This document shows positions 42,056 through 50,495 of a stretch of 64,000 nucleotides of DNA, in pieces. The notes under the pieces were generated by a model. The model saw only the letters and a program-made list of their open reading frames with translations, did no database searches and had not been told where the DNA came from. Source of the DNA: Candidatus Peribacteria bacterium (GTDB lineage: Bacteria; Patescibacteriota; Gracilibacteria; UBA1369; 2-02-FULL-48-14); the NCBI GenBank assembly GCA_943349825.1, contig CALQZQ010000003.1:142291-206290 (forward strand). Direction: 5' to 3'. The stretch's first letter is position 1, and every line of letters begins with the position of its first letter. A program made the translations under genes and the position numbers.

Positions 42056-43876
42056 ATGAACAAAATCGCCATCCTCGACTTCGGCAGCCAGTACACGCAT
42101 TTGATTGCCACGCGCATCCGTCGCCTCGGCATCTACAGTGAAATCCTCCATCCGGCCGATACGACCGCCGAAACCTTAAAAGACTACAAAGGAATCATCC
42201 TCTCCGGCGGCCCTTCCTCCGTTTACGAAGCCGGCTCTCCCACCGTGGATCCCGCCATTTTCAACTTGGGCCTCCCCATCCTGGGAACCTGTTACGGCCA
42301 CCAGCTCATCACGCACCTCCTCGGAGGCACCGTGGAACCCGGCACAGGTGTGGGCGCGGAATTCGGAAAAGCAGAAATCACCATCGCCAAGTCCGAAGGC
42401 ATTTTCTCCAATTTCCAGCCGAACGAAAAAACACAAGTCTGGATGAGCCACGGCGACCGCGTGACCAAACTTCCCGAAGGTTTTGAAATCCTCGCGTCCA
42501 GCACAGACGACCCCTACTCCGCCGTCGGAGACCTGAAGAGGAACTTCTTCGGACTGCAATTCCACAGCGAAGTGGCACACACCACCAAAGGCAACGAAAT
42601 CCTCTCCAACTTCCTCAAACTCACCGGCGCCGAGCACGATTGGGACCTCAGCGGTTTCATCGAACGCTCCCTCGAACAAATCCGCGAACAAGTCGGCGAA
42701 AGAAACGTCTTCATGATGATCAGCGGCGGAGTGGACAGCACCGTGGCCTACGTGATGCTGGTCAAAGCCCTGGGCGAAGATCGCGTGCATGGCCTCTTTG
42801 TAGACACCGGATTCATGCGCGACGGCGAACGCCACGAAGTGGAAAGCGCGCTCCATGCAGAAGGAATCACCAAACTCCAAACCGTAGACGCCAGCCCCGA
42901 ATTTTTCACGGCCCTCGAAGGCGTCACCGAACCCGAAAAAAAGCGTGAAATCATCGGCCGCGTGTTTTTGGAAATTCAAGCCCGCGAAAGCAAAGCCCTC
43001 GGTCTGAACCCGGAGCACTGGATGCTCGGCCAAGGCACCATCTACCCAGACACCATCGAATCCGGCGGCACCAAAAATTCCGCGAAGATCAAAACTCACC
43101 ACAACCGCGTGCCGGAAATCGAAGCGCTGATCAAAGAAGGCCGCGTCATCGAACCACTGAAAGACCTCTACAAAGACGAAGTCCGTGAAGTCGGGAAAAA
43201 ACTCGGCCTCCCCAATAACCTCGTGTGGCGCCATCCCTTTCCAGGTCCCGGTCTCGCCGTGCGCATCCTTTGCGCCACGCAGCCCGATCTTCCCGAAAAC
43301 GCCGAAGCTCTCGCCGCCGAACTCAACGCCTTTCTCTCCGATAAAAAATCCTCCCTCACCGCGACCCTGCTCCCCATCAAATCCGTCGGCGTCCAAGGTG
43401 ACTTCCGCACCTACCGCCACCCCGTAGTGCTTTCTGGGGATACAGACTGGGACGAACTCGCCGCGCTTTCGCCCGCCCTCACCAACCGCTTCCACGACGT
43501 GAACCGTGTGCTCTACAGCATCGCTCCAGCCACCACCACGAGCGCCACCATCACCCCCGGCACTCTCACCGCAGAGCGCGTCCAGCGCCTTCAAAAAGCA
43601 GACAAACTGGCCATGCTGTGGCTCCGTGAAATCAACGAGCACTTGAACGTTTGGCAAATGCCCACGGTGCTGCTGCCCCTCTCTATAAACACAGAAGGAA
43701 AAGAAGCAATCGTCCTTCGTCCGATTGTGTCCGAAGAAGCCATGACCGCCCACTTTGCGGAGCTCCCCCTGGCCAAAGTCCGCCAAATCGCCGCCACAAT
43801 TCTCGAAGATAGCAGCCTGTCGGCTGTGCTCTACGACGTCACCAACAAACCCCCCGCCACCATCGAGTGGGAGTGA
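42056..43876 (+). CDS. guaA: GMP synthase (glutamine-hydrolysing)
   Basis: 606 residues. N-terminal class I amidotransferase: LDFGSQYTHLIATRIRRLG, ILSGGPSSVYE, nucleophile GTCYGHQL (about Cys-80) and LQFHSEV. Then the ATP-pyrophosphatase SGGVDSTVAYVML (about residue 222), FVDTGFMRDGE, GTIYPDTIESGG and RHPFPGPGLAVRILC. Converts XMP to GMP. Bacterial enzymes are usually about 510-525 residues; here the C-terminal dimerisation domain carries about 80 extra residues (DLPENAEALAAELNAFL, VGVQGDFRTYRHP), a layout I associate with long eukaryote-type GMPS. Confidence 0.97.
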   Translation: MNKIAILDFGSQYTHLIATRIRRLGIYSEILHPADTTAETLKDYKGIILSGGPSSVYEAGSPTVDPAIFNLGLPILGTCYGHQLITHLLGGTVEPGTGVGAEFGKAEITIAKSEGIFSNFQPNEKTQVWMSHGDRVTKLPEGFEILASSTDDPYSAVGDLKRNFFGLQFHSEVAHTTKGNEILSNFLKLTGAEHDWDLSGFIERSLEQIREQVGERNVFMMISGGVDSTVAYVMLVKALGEDRVHGLFVDTGFMRDGERHEVESALHAEGITKLQTVDASPEFFTALEGVTEPEKKREIIGRVFLEIQARESKALGLNPEHWMLGQGTIYPDTIESGGTKNSAKIKTHHNRVPEIEALIKEGRVIEPLKDLYKDEVREVGKKLGLPNNLVWRHPFPGPGLAVRILCATQPDLPENAEALAAELNAFLSDKKSSLTATLLPIKSVGVQGDFRTYRHPVVLSGDTDWDELAALSPALTNRFHDVNRVLYSIAPATTTSATITPGTLTAERVQRLQKADKLAMLWLREINEHLNVWQMPTVLLPLSINTEGKEAIVLRPIVSEEAMTAHFAELPLAKVRQIAATILEDSSLSAVLYDVTNKPPATIEWE

Positions 43877-44245
43877 TTATTTCTTCAGCGCCTTCTTCAG
43901 CACCGGCTCCCATTCTTCATAAGGCCTGTTCACCCCAAATTTTTGTTCCCCCTGTAGGGTACGGAATAAAATTACCCTCTTATTGAACGCGTAACTCGTG
44001 TGTTCAAAACCCGTCACGTCCTTCAGCGGAAGGTCAAAAGTAACCTTTCTGAACCACTGCGAAAATAGCGCGCCCAGCAGGCCAAATAAAACCATCAACA
44101 CAGGATTCTGTCTGGAAAAAACAAGGCGCTGATTCGTGAGATAGAGTCTCCCGATCTGGTTGCTGAGGCCCCCACGAATCCATACGCCGTCTTCTTCACG
44201 GAGGATGGCTTCACCGGCCTTGAGTTCAAAAGGAAGTTTTTTCAT
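43877..44245 (-). CDS. GRAM/PH-like domain protein
   Basis: 122 residues. KAGEAILREEDGVWIRGG, NQIGRLYLTNQRLVFS and DLPLKDVTGFEHTSYAFNKRVILF follow the strand pattern of bacterial GRAM/PH domains, with a short hydrophobic segment in the middle (VLMVLFGLLGALFSQ). Probably membrane-associated signalling or scaffolding. ATG 44245 preferred; an upstream TTG at 44290 is open. Abuts guaA convergently. Confidence 0.65.
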   Translation of the reverse strand: MKKLPFELKAGEAILREEDGVWIRGGLSNQIGRLYLTNQRLVFSRQNPVLMVLFGLLGALFSQWFRKVTFDLPLKDVTGFEHTSYAFNKRVILFRTLQGEQKFGVNRPYEEWEPVLKKALKK

Positions 44246-44363
44246 GGGAAATGAAGACTCAAAATACTGGCCAATATTAACACTGCCCAAACAACGAAGT
44301 GCGAAGAGCGGTTGACAAAAGAGCGTGATGGTCCATAATAATTAGCCCTTAATCCGTTTGGAA

Positions 44364-45413
44364 ATGTTCAGTGAAGCGAGGCGACCATTGACGATCGAGG
44401 CGCTGTCGGACCTCGAAATGGGTGGAAACAAGTTGGAGTTATATCCGGGACCCAAGCAAGAAGTGCGCGCGGTGGTTTTATTTCCTGAATGGCATCTTGG
44501 CGAAACGGTCCTTGAAACGGGCGCAGAGATTCCAGAGGGAATTCGTGATTGGCACCGACAGCTTTTCTTAGACGCGGAACGTCTAGTCACGTCGTATAAA
44601 GTACAACGGGTCATTTTAGAAGCAGATACTGGCCCCACGCTTCTACAAAAGCATAGGCCAGGGCTTACACGCACCAAGGATGTGGAGAAAATGATCCGCA
44701 AAGAAAAAAGCGTGGCTGAGCAAAGCGGTAGAAAAGTCAACGAAGACGTCATGGAGTGGCTCAGGATTGGTCTGGACCCTGATCTCGACATAAAAGCTCG
44801 AAGGAATGGAGCGGAAGCTCTGCTCGGGCGCATAAGCGCTACACGTCTTTTGGAAGCTGTATATGGGCAAGAACCCGAACTGGAATTCAAAGGCTTGGAA
44901 GATCCCATCCATCACAAAAACCGAGGGGCAATCGACGCCAAATTGCAAGGTTTTCTTCGTGCACTCGAAAGGAATCAAGCGCAGGTCCCCTTCCGTGGGC
45001 AGAGCATAAAAATCTTGCAACTACTGGATTTAGCACTCAAAGGAGACGAAGAAGCAAAGGCACATTATAACTGGGTGAGAGACGTGCACTTGGTGGAAGA
45101 ATACCTAGAGCCCACGACGCGAATCGCCATCAACGAATGCAACGAAAAAGTGAGCAGAAAAGTCGCAACCCTGCCCGGGGACAGTTTGATGTTCTACGGA
45201 AGTTACCACGCAGCCGACATGATCGAACGTCTCCAAAGATCGAGAACGGTAGCTCTCCGCGCCTCCGTCCCTACCAAACTCACAGAGGCCATGGTCGACT
45301 ACCAAGGTCCTCAAGATCTCTTCACGGCAGAAGGGCACACGCGCAGGGCCAAACTCTTACTGCCTCCTTTCGAAAAAATTCAAGAAACAATGGCCAAGCT
45401 GAAGTCTCTTTAA
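44364..45413 (+). CDS. Hypothetical protein, possibly TraB/TIKI-like
   Basis: 349 residues, cytoplasmic. Begins MFSEARRPLTIEALSDLE. Two histidine-containing loops stand out: AVVLFPEWHLGET near residue 42 and SLMFYGSYHAADMIERL near residue 280. The order (early His loop with a following conserved RVILEAD, late Gly-x-x-His followed by a helix) recalls TraB/GumN/TIKI metalloprotease-like proteins, but this is weak. Start ATG 44364; TTG 44358 also possible. Convergent with the surface-protein gene. Confidence 0.5.
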   Translation: MFSEARRPLTIEALSDLEMGGNKLELYPGPKQEVRAVVLFPEWHLGETVLETGAEIPEGIRDWHRQLFLDAERLVTSYKVQRVILEADTGPTLLQKHRPGLTRTKDVEKMIRKEKSVAEQSGRKVNEDVMEWLRIGLDPDLDIKARRNGAEALLGRISATRLLEAVYGQEPELEFKGLEDPIHHKNRGAIDAKLQGFLRALERNQAQVPFRGQSIKILQLLDLALKGDEEAKAHYNWVRDVHLVEEYLEPTTRIAINECNEKVSRKVATLPGDSLMFYGSYHAADMIERLQRSRTVALRASVPTKLTEAMVDYQGPQDLFTAEGHTRRAKLLLPPFEKIQETMAKLKSL

Positions 45414-45435
45414 ATAATGCACGAACTTTAACGGC

Positions 45436-46875
45436 TCAGGCCTTTTTCATCCAGCTCCGTCGAGCCAGAAAAGCCGTCCCCGCCAAGGCGCTCAAGACAG
45501 CGAAACCGCCAAAGAGCGCCGTCGAAGAATCGGCTCCCGTGTTTTGGGTCGTGATGAAAGCCGCCTGGCTCACGCTAAACTGGATTTGGGTCGGTGCCGT
45601 CTTTTCATTCGTTTCCAGGTCGGTGGCATACCAAGTCACCACGTGGTCGCCCTCGCCCAAGCCCTCGGGCGCTTGGATTTCAAGAGTTTGGCCGGCGGCA
45701 TCGGCGATCAAAGTTTGGCTGTAAATGGTGCTCTCCCACACCACGGTGATCAGTTGTTTGCCGGTGGACTCCAAGGAAAATGTAGGCTGCTTTTCAGTCA
45801 CCACAGCGCCCTCTACCAAGCCACTGCTCACGGGCGCTTTCACTGTGGGAACCTCCTGCACATTCACCGTGAACGCGCTGGATAAATCTTCCGGCTCTGC
45901 TTCACCCATACTCAAAATCAGTTTGTGAGATCCCTGCCCCAGGTCCTTGCTGAGCAAAGCAAAATCCCCTTCGGCATTCGCTTTGGTTTCTCCCAAAAGC
46001 ACTAAAGTTCCATCGGCTTGCACTTCATGCACCTGAACTTTTTCTCCGGGCTTCGCACTGCCCAAATAGAACTGCGGGCCTTTCGCCGTTTTTTCCTCAG
46101 CGCTCACGTTCCCCACATGCAACTCGTCTTTCACCTCGGGCGGCGTGAGCGCCTTGGGGTCGCTGCCCAAAAAGAACACTTCCTTCCCATCATCAAAACC
46201 GTCCCCATCGCTGTCCTTCAACTGCGGATCCGTCTTCAGTTGGAACTCCCTCAAATCGTCGATTCCATCTCCATCGGAATCCACATGGCCAAGCGGCTTT
46301 TGAATGTCGTATTCCTGTTCGTACTTTTCAGTAAGCTCGGGAGGAACTTCAGGAAGCGGAACAAACACGGGTGGCGGCTCCTTCATCTCCACATTTTTTG
46401 GAGGCAGTGGAAGTGGAGGCTTATCTTCCCCCACAGGGGCGAGCTGCTCTTGCTGCACGGGCTCCTCTTGAATGGGTCGTGGCTCTTTCGTTTCCACGTT
46501 GTCTTTCGGTGGCAAGGGCGGTTTCTCTTCTTCCCCAGCCACCGGCGGTGGCACTTGCTCCTTGGGAGGCAGCGGAGGCATAGACTGCGAAGGAGCCTCT
46601 TGCGGCACATTCATAGCCGGATCCTGAGGCGGAGGACTTTGCTGCTGAACATCCGTCTGTTGATTCTGAGGAGGAGGCCCCTGCTGTGGAGCGCCTTGTT
46701 GCGGCGGTGAACCAGGGGGTGGCGGGGGCGGCATGCCCATGTCCACCATCAAGGTGTTGATCCATTCATTCACTTGTTCAAACTGGCTCGCCGCCACGCT
46801 GTTCACTTGGAAAAGCACTAAGGTGCCCAAAACAAGACTGAGACTGGCGAGGTGTGGAGAGAGAGTTCTTTTCAT
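45436..46875 (-). CDS. Surface protein with Pro-rich region, type 3 (DSDGDG) repeats and C-terminal anchor
   Basis: 479 residues. Signal peptide (1-27), then a long Pro/Gln/Glu-rich stretch (about 50-180; PPPPPGSPPQQGAPQQG), two thrombospondin type 3 calcium-binding repeats (DSDGDGIDDLREF...DSDGDGFDDGKE, about 198-230), and beta domains. The C-terminus is TQNTGADSST, a hydrophobic helix and RRSWMKK, the layout of sortase substrates (LPxTG-like with QNTG). It should be displayed on the cell surface. TAAACT (46885-46890) with TTGGGA 18 nt upstream gives a 3-nt leader. Confidence 0.82.
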   Translation of the reverse strand: MKRTLSPHLASLSLVLGTLVLFQVNSVAASQFEQVNEWINTLMVDMGMPPPPPPGSPPQQGAPQQGPPPQNQQTDVQQQSPPPQDPAMNVPQEAPSQSMPPLPPKEQVPPPVAGEEEKPPLPPKDNVETKEPRPIQEEPVQQEQLAPVGEDKPPLPLPPKNVEMKEPPPVFVPLPEVPPELTEKYEQEYDIQKPLGHVDSDGDGIDDLREFQLKTDPQLKDSDGDGFDDGKEVFFLGSDPKALTPPEVKDELHVGNVSAEEKTAKGPQFYLGSAKPGEKVQVHEVQADGTLVLLGETKANAEGDFALLSKDLGQGSHKLILSMGEAEPEDLSSAFTVNVQEVPTVKAPVSSGLVEGAVVTEKQPTFSLESTGKQLITVVWESTIYSQTLIADAAGQTLEIQAPEGLGEGDHVVTWYATDLETNEKTAPTQIQFSVSQAAFITTQNTGADSSTALFGGFAVLSALAGTAFLARRSWMKKA

Positions 46876-46916
46876 GGCCTTACGAGTTTAGCACCTCAGA
46901 TGGTCTCCTCCCAACG

Positions 46917-47017
46917 TTTTTTAATTGGTGTTTCTGTAGAGCATAACTAGAAAGAAAGAGGAAAGCTCATGAGCTTTCCTCTTTCGCTTCCGGTCTACAG
47001 AAACACCAATTAAAAAA
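46917..47017. repeat. Nested perfect inverted repeats (24-bp arms around a 32-bp palindrome)
   Basis: Outer arms 46917-46940 and 46994-47017 are perfect reverse complements (TTTTTTAATTGGTGTTTCTG... and its mirror, 24 bp). Between them lies a perfect 32-bp palindrome at 46954-46985 (GAAAGAGGAAAGCTCA and its complement). T6 at one end and A6 at the other would let it terminate transcription on either strand; in position it separates the HTH gene from the surface-protein gene on the minus strand. No target-site duplication is evident. Confidence 0.9.
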
Positions 47018-47061
47018 GGAGCGACCACTCCGTCACCCCTTTTTTCACCTAGTCGAAAGCT

Positions 47062-47739
47062 TTAGCTGTTGAGCAAAAGCCAGAGTAAGGGCTGCAGAGC
47101 CAAAAGGCCGAACAGTAAACCGATATATATATTTTTATTGAGGCGTTCCGATTTCACCTCGTGTTCCATGATTTGAATAGTCTCATCCTGGCGGCGCACC
47201 TTGCTTTGAATGATTTCATCCTGCTGGCGAACGGCCTGTTCTTTTTCTTGATAGTCGAGCAAAGGCACAGAGTGCTTCACTTGCACTTCGAGCTGTCCAA
47301 GACGGTAGTTCGCAGCTTCCAACTTGTTGTGGTACTCGCGCACTTCACGGCGAGACAAATCGTAGAGTTCTTCAAACACATTTTCACGTTCGGTCTTAAC
47401 CGCAACTGCCTTGGGCGTTTGGGCTATAGCTTCCATAATGGGGTTCTCTTCCACAGTTCCGGTCTCAGAATCAAAGATCGTGGAGCTCTGTCGAGCCGCC
47501 ACACTGTCCACATGACGATGCGCGCGTCCTTCCACATCCGGCGAAGCGCCGTGCATGTTTTGGAACAAGGTGACTTTCAAATTGTTGACCTCTTCTTCGG
47601 AGAGCAGAATGTTCCCACCCTTCTTACGAGCGGAGAGTCTTTTGCCACGAATGTAGCGGTCGATGGTGCGTGTAGAAACGGCCAGAAGGTCGGCCGCGGC
47701 GTTTCGTGAAAGCGTGAATTTGGGAGCTGTGAGCGTCAT
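47062..47739 (-). CDS. HTH coiled-coil membrane protein
   Basis: 225 residues. N-terminal excisionase/MerR-like helix-turn-helix (FTLSRNAAADLLAVSTRTIDRYIRGKRLSARKKGGNILLSEEEV), a Ser/Thr linker, a long coiled coil (about 115-195, LYDLSRREVREYHNKLEAANYRLGQ) and a C-terminal transmembrane helix (about 203-222). This suggests a DNA-binding protein tethered to the membrane. A role linking DNA to the envelope or sensing membrane state is inference. Ends 45 nt before the nested palindrome. Confidence 0.8.
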   Translation of the reverse strand: MTLTAPKFTLSRNAAADLLAVSTRTIDRYIRGKRLSARKKGGNILLSEEEVNNLKVTLFQNMHGASPDVEGRAHRHVDSVAARQSSTIFDSETGTVEENPIMEAIAQTPKAVAVKTERENVFEELYDLSRREVREYHNKLEAANYRLGQLEVQVKHSVPLLDYQEKEQAVRQQDEIIQSKVRRQDETIQIMEHEVKSERLNKNIYIGLLFGLLALQPLLWLLLNS

Positions 47740-47835
47740 AGGCGGTGGAGTGAGGATGTCTATTTCCTACCTTATCACCGGCTGTCCATGTTGACTACAC
47801 GGAAGTGCACGAGAAGTCTTGCAAAGACCAAAAAA

Positions 47836-47864
47836 TTGATGCCTTGTGAGTAGTCGTTTATAAT
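47836..47864 (+). promoter_or_regulatory. Leaderless promoter of the GH18-like gene
   Basis: TTGATG (47836-47841), 17 nt, TATAAT (47859-47864). The predicted start 47871 is the A of the ATG. One of the clearest examples in the window. Confidence 0.8.
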
Positions 47865-47870
47865 CCAGGC

Positions 47871-48821
47871 ATGTTTAAGCAGGTCCAGAAACTCGCTCGC
47901 AGTCTCATTGTTTTGACGGTCAGCCTCTTCACGGTGAGCTGCCTACTGCTCGCTTGGTATGTCTACGGAATCCACTCCACTTCACGCACCGTCGAACCCT
48001 CCCTGGCTTTTTGGATGGACCATGCTTGGTCCACGGCCTCCGCTCCTTCCTTCACGGACCTCGAAACACAAATCGCCACCTACCCCATCGACGAACTCTA
48101 CTTCCACGTCGGCCCCCTCAGCGAAGATGGACAGCTGGCCACCGATTTGTCCATTTCTCCCGAAAAGCTCGCGGCACTGGAAGCCACCAACTACGCCTGG
48201 ATCGGCCAGGTCCGCAGCAGCATAGACTTAGACAGCCCCACGGTGCGGGCCAACATCGTCGCCTCCTCGCAGTGGGTGCTCACTCAAGGCTTCGACGGCA
48301 TTCACTTAGACATTGAACCCGTCCACAGTGACGACACCGCTTTTGTCCAACTGCTCCAAGAGTTGCGCGCAGCCCTGCCCACCACAAAAATCTCTGTGGC
48401 CATGGACGAGTGGCAACCACTTTTCCTCAGCAACTGGGTCGCGCAGACCTTCAACGTGCCCATCCAAAGCTACTGGTCCACGCAGCAAGTTCAAACCGTC
48501 ACTCCCTACATCGACGAACTCGTGGTCATGACCTACGACACGGGCTTCCACGACCCAGAACTTTATGAATGGTGGGTGGAACAACAAACCATCGCGCTCT
48601 CCCAAATCGTGCCAGCCACGGTCACCGTTCGTGTGGGCATTCCCACCTACGCCAAAGGGGCCTCTTTCGATCCCGCCGCCGAAAACCTGACGACTGGCCT
48701 TGCGGGCTTCACGCGCGGCGTCCAGAATGTCCGCAGCAACTTAAGCCGTCTCACCGGACTGGCCATCTACCCCTACTGGGAAATGGACACCGCCGACTGG
48801 CAAACCCTCGAAAATCTATGA
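47871..48821 (+). CDS. GH18-like membrane-anchored glycoside hydrolase
   Basis: 316 residues. N-terminal signal anchor (about 12-32), then a TIM-barrel: TYPIDELYFHVGPL, SQWVLTQGFDGIHLDIEPV (the DG-x-x-x-D-x-E motif of family 18 chitinases/endo-glucosaminidases, about residue 145), VAMDEWQ, DELVVMTYDTGF and VRVGIPTYAKG. The catalytic Glu is intact. Likely acts on cell-wall or host glycans outside the membrane. Its TGA overlaps the ybeY ATG. Confidence 0.85.
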   Translation: MFKQVQKLARSLIVLTVSLFTVSCLLLAWYVYGIHSTSRTVEPSLAFWMDHAWSTASAPSFTDLETQIATYPIDELYFHVGPLSEDGQLATDLSISPEKLAALEATNYAWIGQVRSSIDLDSPTVRANIVASSQWVLTQGFDGIHLDIEPVHSDDTAFVQLLQELRAALPTTKISVAMDEWQPLFLSNWVAQTFNVPIQSYWSTQQVQTVTPYIDELVVMTYDTGFHDPELYEWWVEQQTIALSQIVPATVTVRVGIPTYAKGASFDPAAENLTTGLAGFTRGVQNVRSNLSRLTGLAIYPYWEMDTADWQTLENL

Positions 48822-49231
48822 AACTCACCGTCGTCAACTCCACCAAAACCCGCGTTCCCAAAACGCTGTTCATGAAGATCCTCGACCAGCTCCCCAAAGT
48901 CATCCCGGGAATCACCCAAACCGAACTTGAACTCCTGCTCACCACAGACGAAGAAATCCACGCGCTCAACAAAACCTACCGCGGCAAAGACCGCCCCACA
49001 GACGTACTCTCCTTCGGCCTGGAAGATCCCACCAACTTGGGCCAACTCGTCATCTCCGTCCCCCGCGCGCGCGAACAAGCCGAGCAAATCGGCCAAGCCT
49101 TGAACGAAGAACTTCGCTTCCTTTTTGCTCACGGCCTCCTCCACCTCCTCGGCTACGACCACGAAGACCCCGCCGACGAAAAAATCATGCTGGGGAAAGC
49201 CTATAAGCTTTTGGGACGAATACCGAACTAG
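48818..49231 (+). CDS. ybeY: Endoribonuclease YbeY
   Basis: 137 residues. Zinc endonuclease for 16S rRNA 3' maturation and ribosome quality control. LNKTYRGKDRPTDVLSFGLED and the metal motif HGLLHLLGYDHE (H-x3-H-x5-H) are intact. ATG 48818 is in an ATGA overlap with the GH18-like gene. Convergent 4-nt overlap with the next gene. Confidence 0.96.
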   Translation: MKLTVVNSTKTRVPKTLFMKILDQLPKVIPGITQTELELLLTTDEEIHALNKTYRGKDRPTDVLSFGLEDPTNLGQLVISVPRAREQAEQIGQALNEELRFLFAHGLLHLLGYDHEDPADEKIMLGKAYKLLGRIPN

Positions 49232-50262
49232 GTATTTTGGGCTCTTTCAACCATAAACTGAACACTCTCAACCATGTTGGTAGGGATGAGGTTAACCTCC
49301 GGATGAGCCTTCACAAAAACTCTAAAAATTTCATCGGAAAATGCCTGACCAATGCTGGGGATCTCATCGAAATCTAACACCACGGTTTTGAACTTATCCA
49401 AACCGGAAAGAAGCCGTCTCGCTTGCGAACGAGAAACGTGGATAGAGCCCATGGAGAAAAGTTTCACTTTGATCTCCGTTTTATCAAAAGCAGGCTCTTC
49501 AGGGTCGGTTTGGTAAGCCAGAAATATTTCGCTGATGTGTCTTGTAGAGTGCACAGGAATAGAAAAAATGACCCTTGTGCCGCGTTTTTTAGGCTTCAGG
49601 GAGTTGATGTAGACATCTTTGTCTTGGGCGTTATCAATATAGAGTTCGGTATTGCCGCTCTGAAGTTGAAAAACGTCTGCACATTTAGAGCTAAAAAAAA
49701 TACCTTCACCCGAGTGAGCTTGTGGTGCCGTAGTGGTTTTGCCCTTCATAAGGTCTTGAATCGCCTCAGTGGGGCCGGCAAGTTTCTTCTTACTCATCAC
49801 ACTGTGAAATACGCCCACTCCATAGTCATCCACCACAAAACGTAAATTACGGTCGTCTAGAGTAACGAAAACTTGGATGTATTTCGAGTGAGAGTGCTCA
49901 ATAGCATTGTTGAGCATTTCAGAAAAAGTGTAATCAAAAATACTGGACACGTTCTCCGGGCATCGACTGTGGTCCAGCCCGGTCCGCGCGCGCGCTTCGA
50001 GCAGTATAAAATGTTCTTGAAGAGAATCATTCCTATAGCGTTTGCTGAACGAATGAACGAAAGGGAGCCGCTTTTTCGGGTTGTAGTAGTAGGCAGAGCG
50101 GGTAACACCACCCTTCATCAGCTTACCATCCCCAACCAATTCTTTAATGGTCTTACTGATGTATTGAGAAGAGTATTTTTTCTTGGAGACCTTTAAAACA
50201 TCGGTCATCTTGAAGAAAGTTTTATCCTGGGCCAGAGAAAGGAGCAGATCTTTAAGTTGCAT
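49228..50262 (-). CDS. Regulator with winged-helix, GHKL-type ATPase and DUF4325 (STAS-like) domains
   Basis: 344 residues. Residues 1-75: winged-helix-like (VSKKKYSSQYISKTIKELVGDGKLMKGG). Residues 75-235: HATPase with N box FSEMLNNAIEHS, G1 DDYGVGVF and G2 HSGEGIFFSSKCADVF. Residues 260-340: DUF4325, a STAS-like fold (VVLDFDEIPSIGQAFSDEIFRVF). The combination resembles an anti-sigma-factor kinase and its antagonist fused in one chain. ATG 50262 follows TATCTT (50271-50276) by a few nt; an upstream in-frame ATG lies inside a tandem repeat and is rejected. Confidence 0.8.
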   Translation of the reverse strand: MQLKDLLLSLAQDKTFFKMTDVLKVSKKKYSSQYISKTIKELVGDGKLMKGGVTRSAYYYNPKKRLPFVHSFSKRYRNDSLQEHFILLEARARTGLDHSRCPENVSSIFDYTFSEMLNNAIEHSHSKYIQVFVTLDDRNLRFVVDDYGVGVFHSVMSKKKLAGPTEAIQDLMKGKTTTAPQAHSGEGIFFSSKCADVFQLQSGNTELYIDNAQDKDVYINSLKPKKRGTRVIFSIPVHSTRHISEIFLAYQTDPEEPAFDKTEIKVKLFSMGSIHVSRSQARRLLSGLDKFKTVVLDFDEIPSIGQAFSDEIFRVFVKAHPEVNLIPTNMVESVQFMVERAQNT

Positions 50263-50289
50263 AAAACGTGAAGATAGTTTAATTTTAAA

Positions 50290-50331
50290 CCAAAGTTTTT
50301 TAATTATCAACCAAAGTTTTTTAATTATCAA
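50290..50331. repeat. Tandem 21-bp duplication in a divergent promoter region
   Basis: CCAAAGTTTTTTAATTATCAA occurs at 50290-50310 and again at 50311-50331 without a gap. It separates the ATPase gene (-) from a small membrane protein gene (+); each unit contains a TAATTA box, and the right-hand one ends 6 nt before ATG 50334. Confidence 0.85.
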
Positions 50332-50333
50332 CC

Positions 50334-50495
50334 ATGCTTAAAAAACTCCTCTTCTTCCTCGCCGTCCTCTTCTTCGCCTATTATTTACTGCTGCCCACCG
50401 CACTCGAAAAAAAGCAGCAAGAGTTCAATGCAGCCGGTGTCAGCGACACCTCAGTCCTTGATCTTCTTGATGCCGACGACCACCAGAACCAATAG
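50334..50495 (+). CDS. Small single-helix membrane protein
   Basis: 53 residues: MLKKLLFFLAVLFFAYYLLLP is a signal-anchor helix, followed by a charged tail (EKKQQEFNAAGVSD). ATG 50334 is preceded by TAATTA at the right spacing for a leaderless transcript. The 3' end overlaps the convergent membrane protein gene by 45 nt, so the true end of one of the two may differ in expression, but both have convincing starts. Confidence 0.5.
   Translation: MLKKLLFFLAVLFFAYYLLLPTALEKKQQEFNAAGVSDTSVLDLLDADDHQNQ

Noticed and set aside
50263..50331. N-terminal extension of the ATPase/STAS protein from ATG 50331
   Set aside because: It would translate the tandem 21-bp repeat (IIKKLW twice); the domain starts at ATG 50262, which has a better -10 arrangement.
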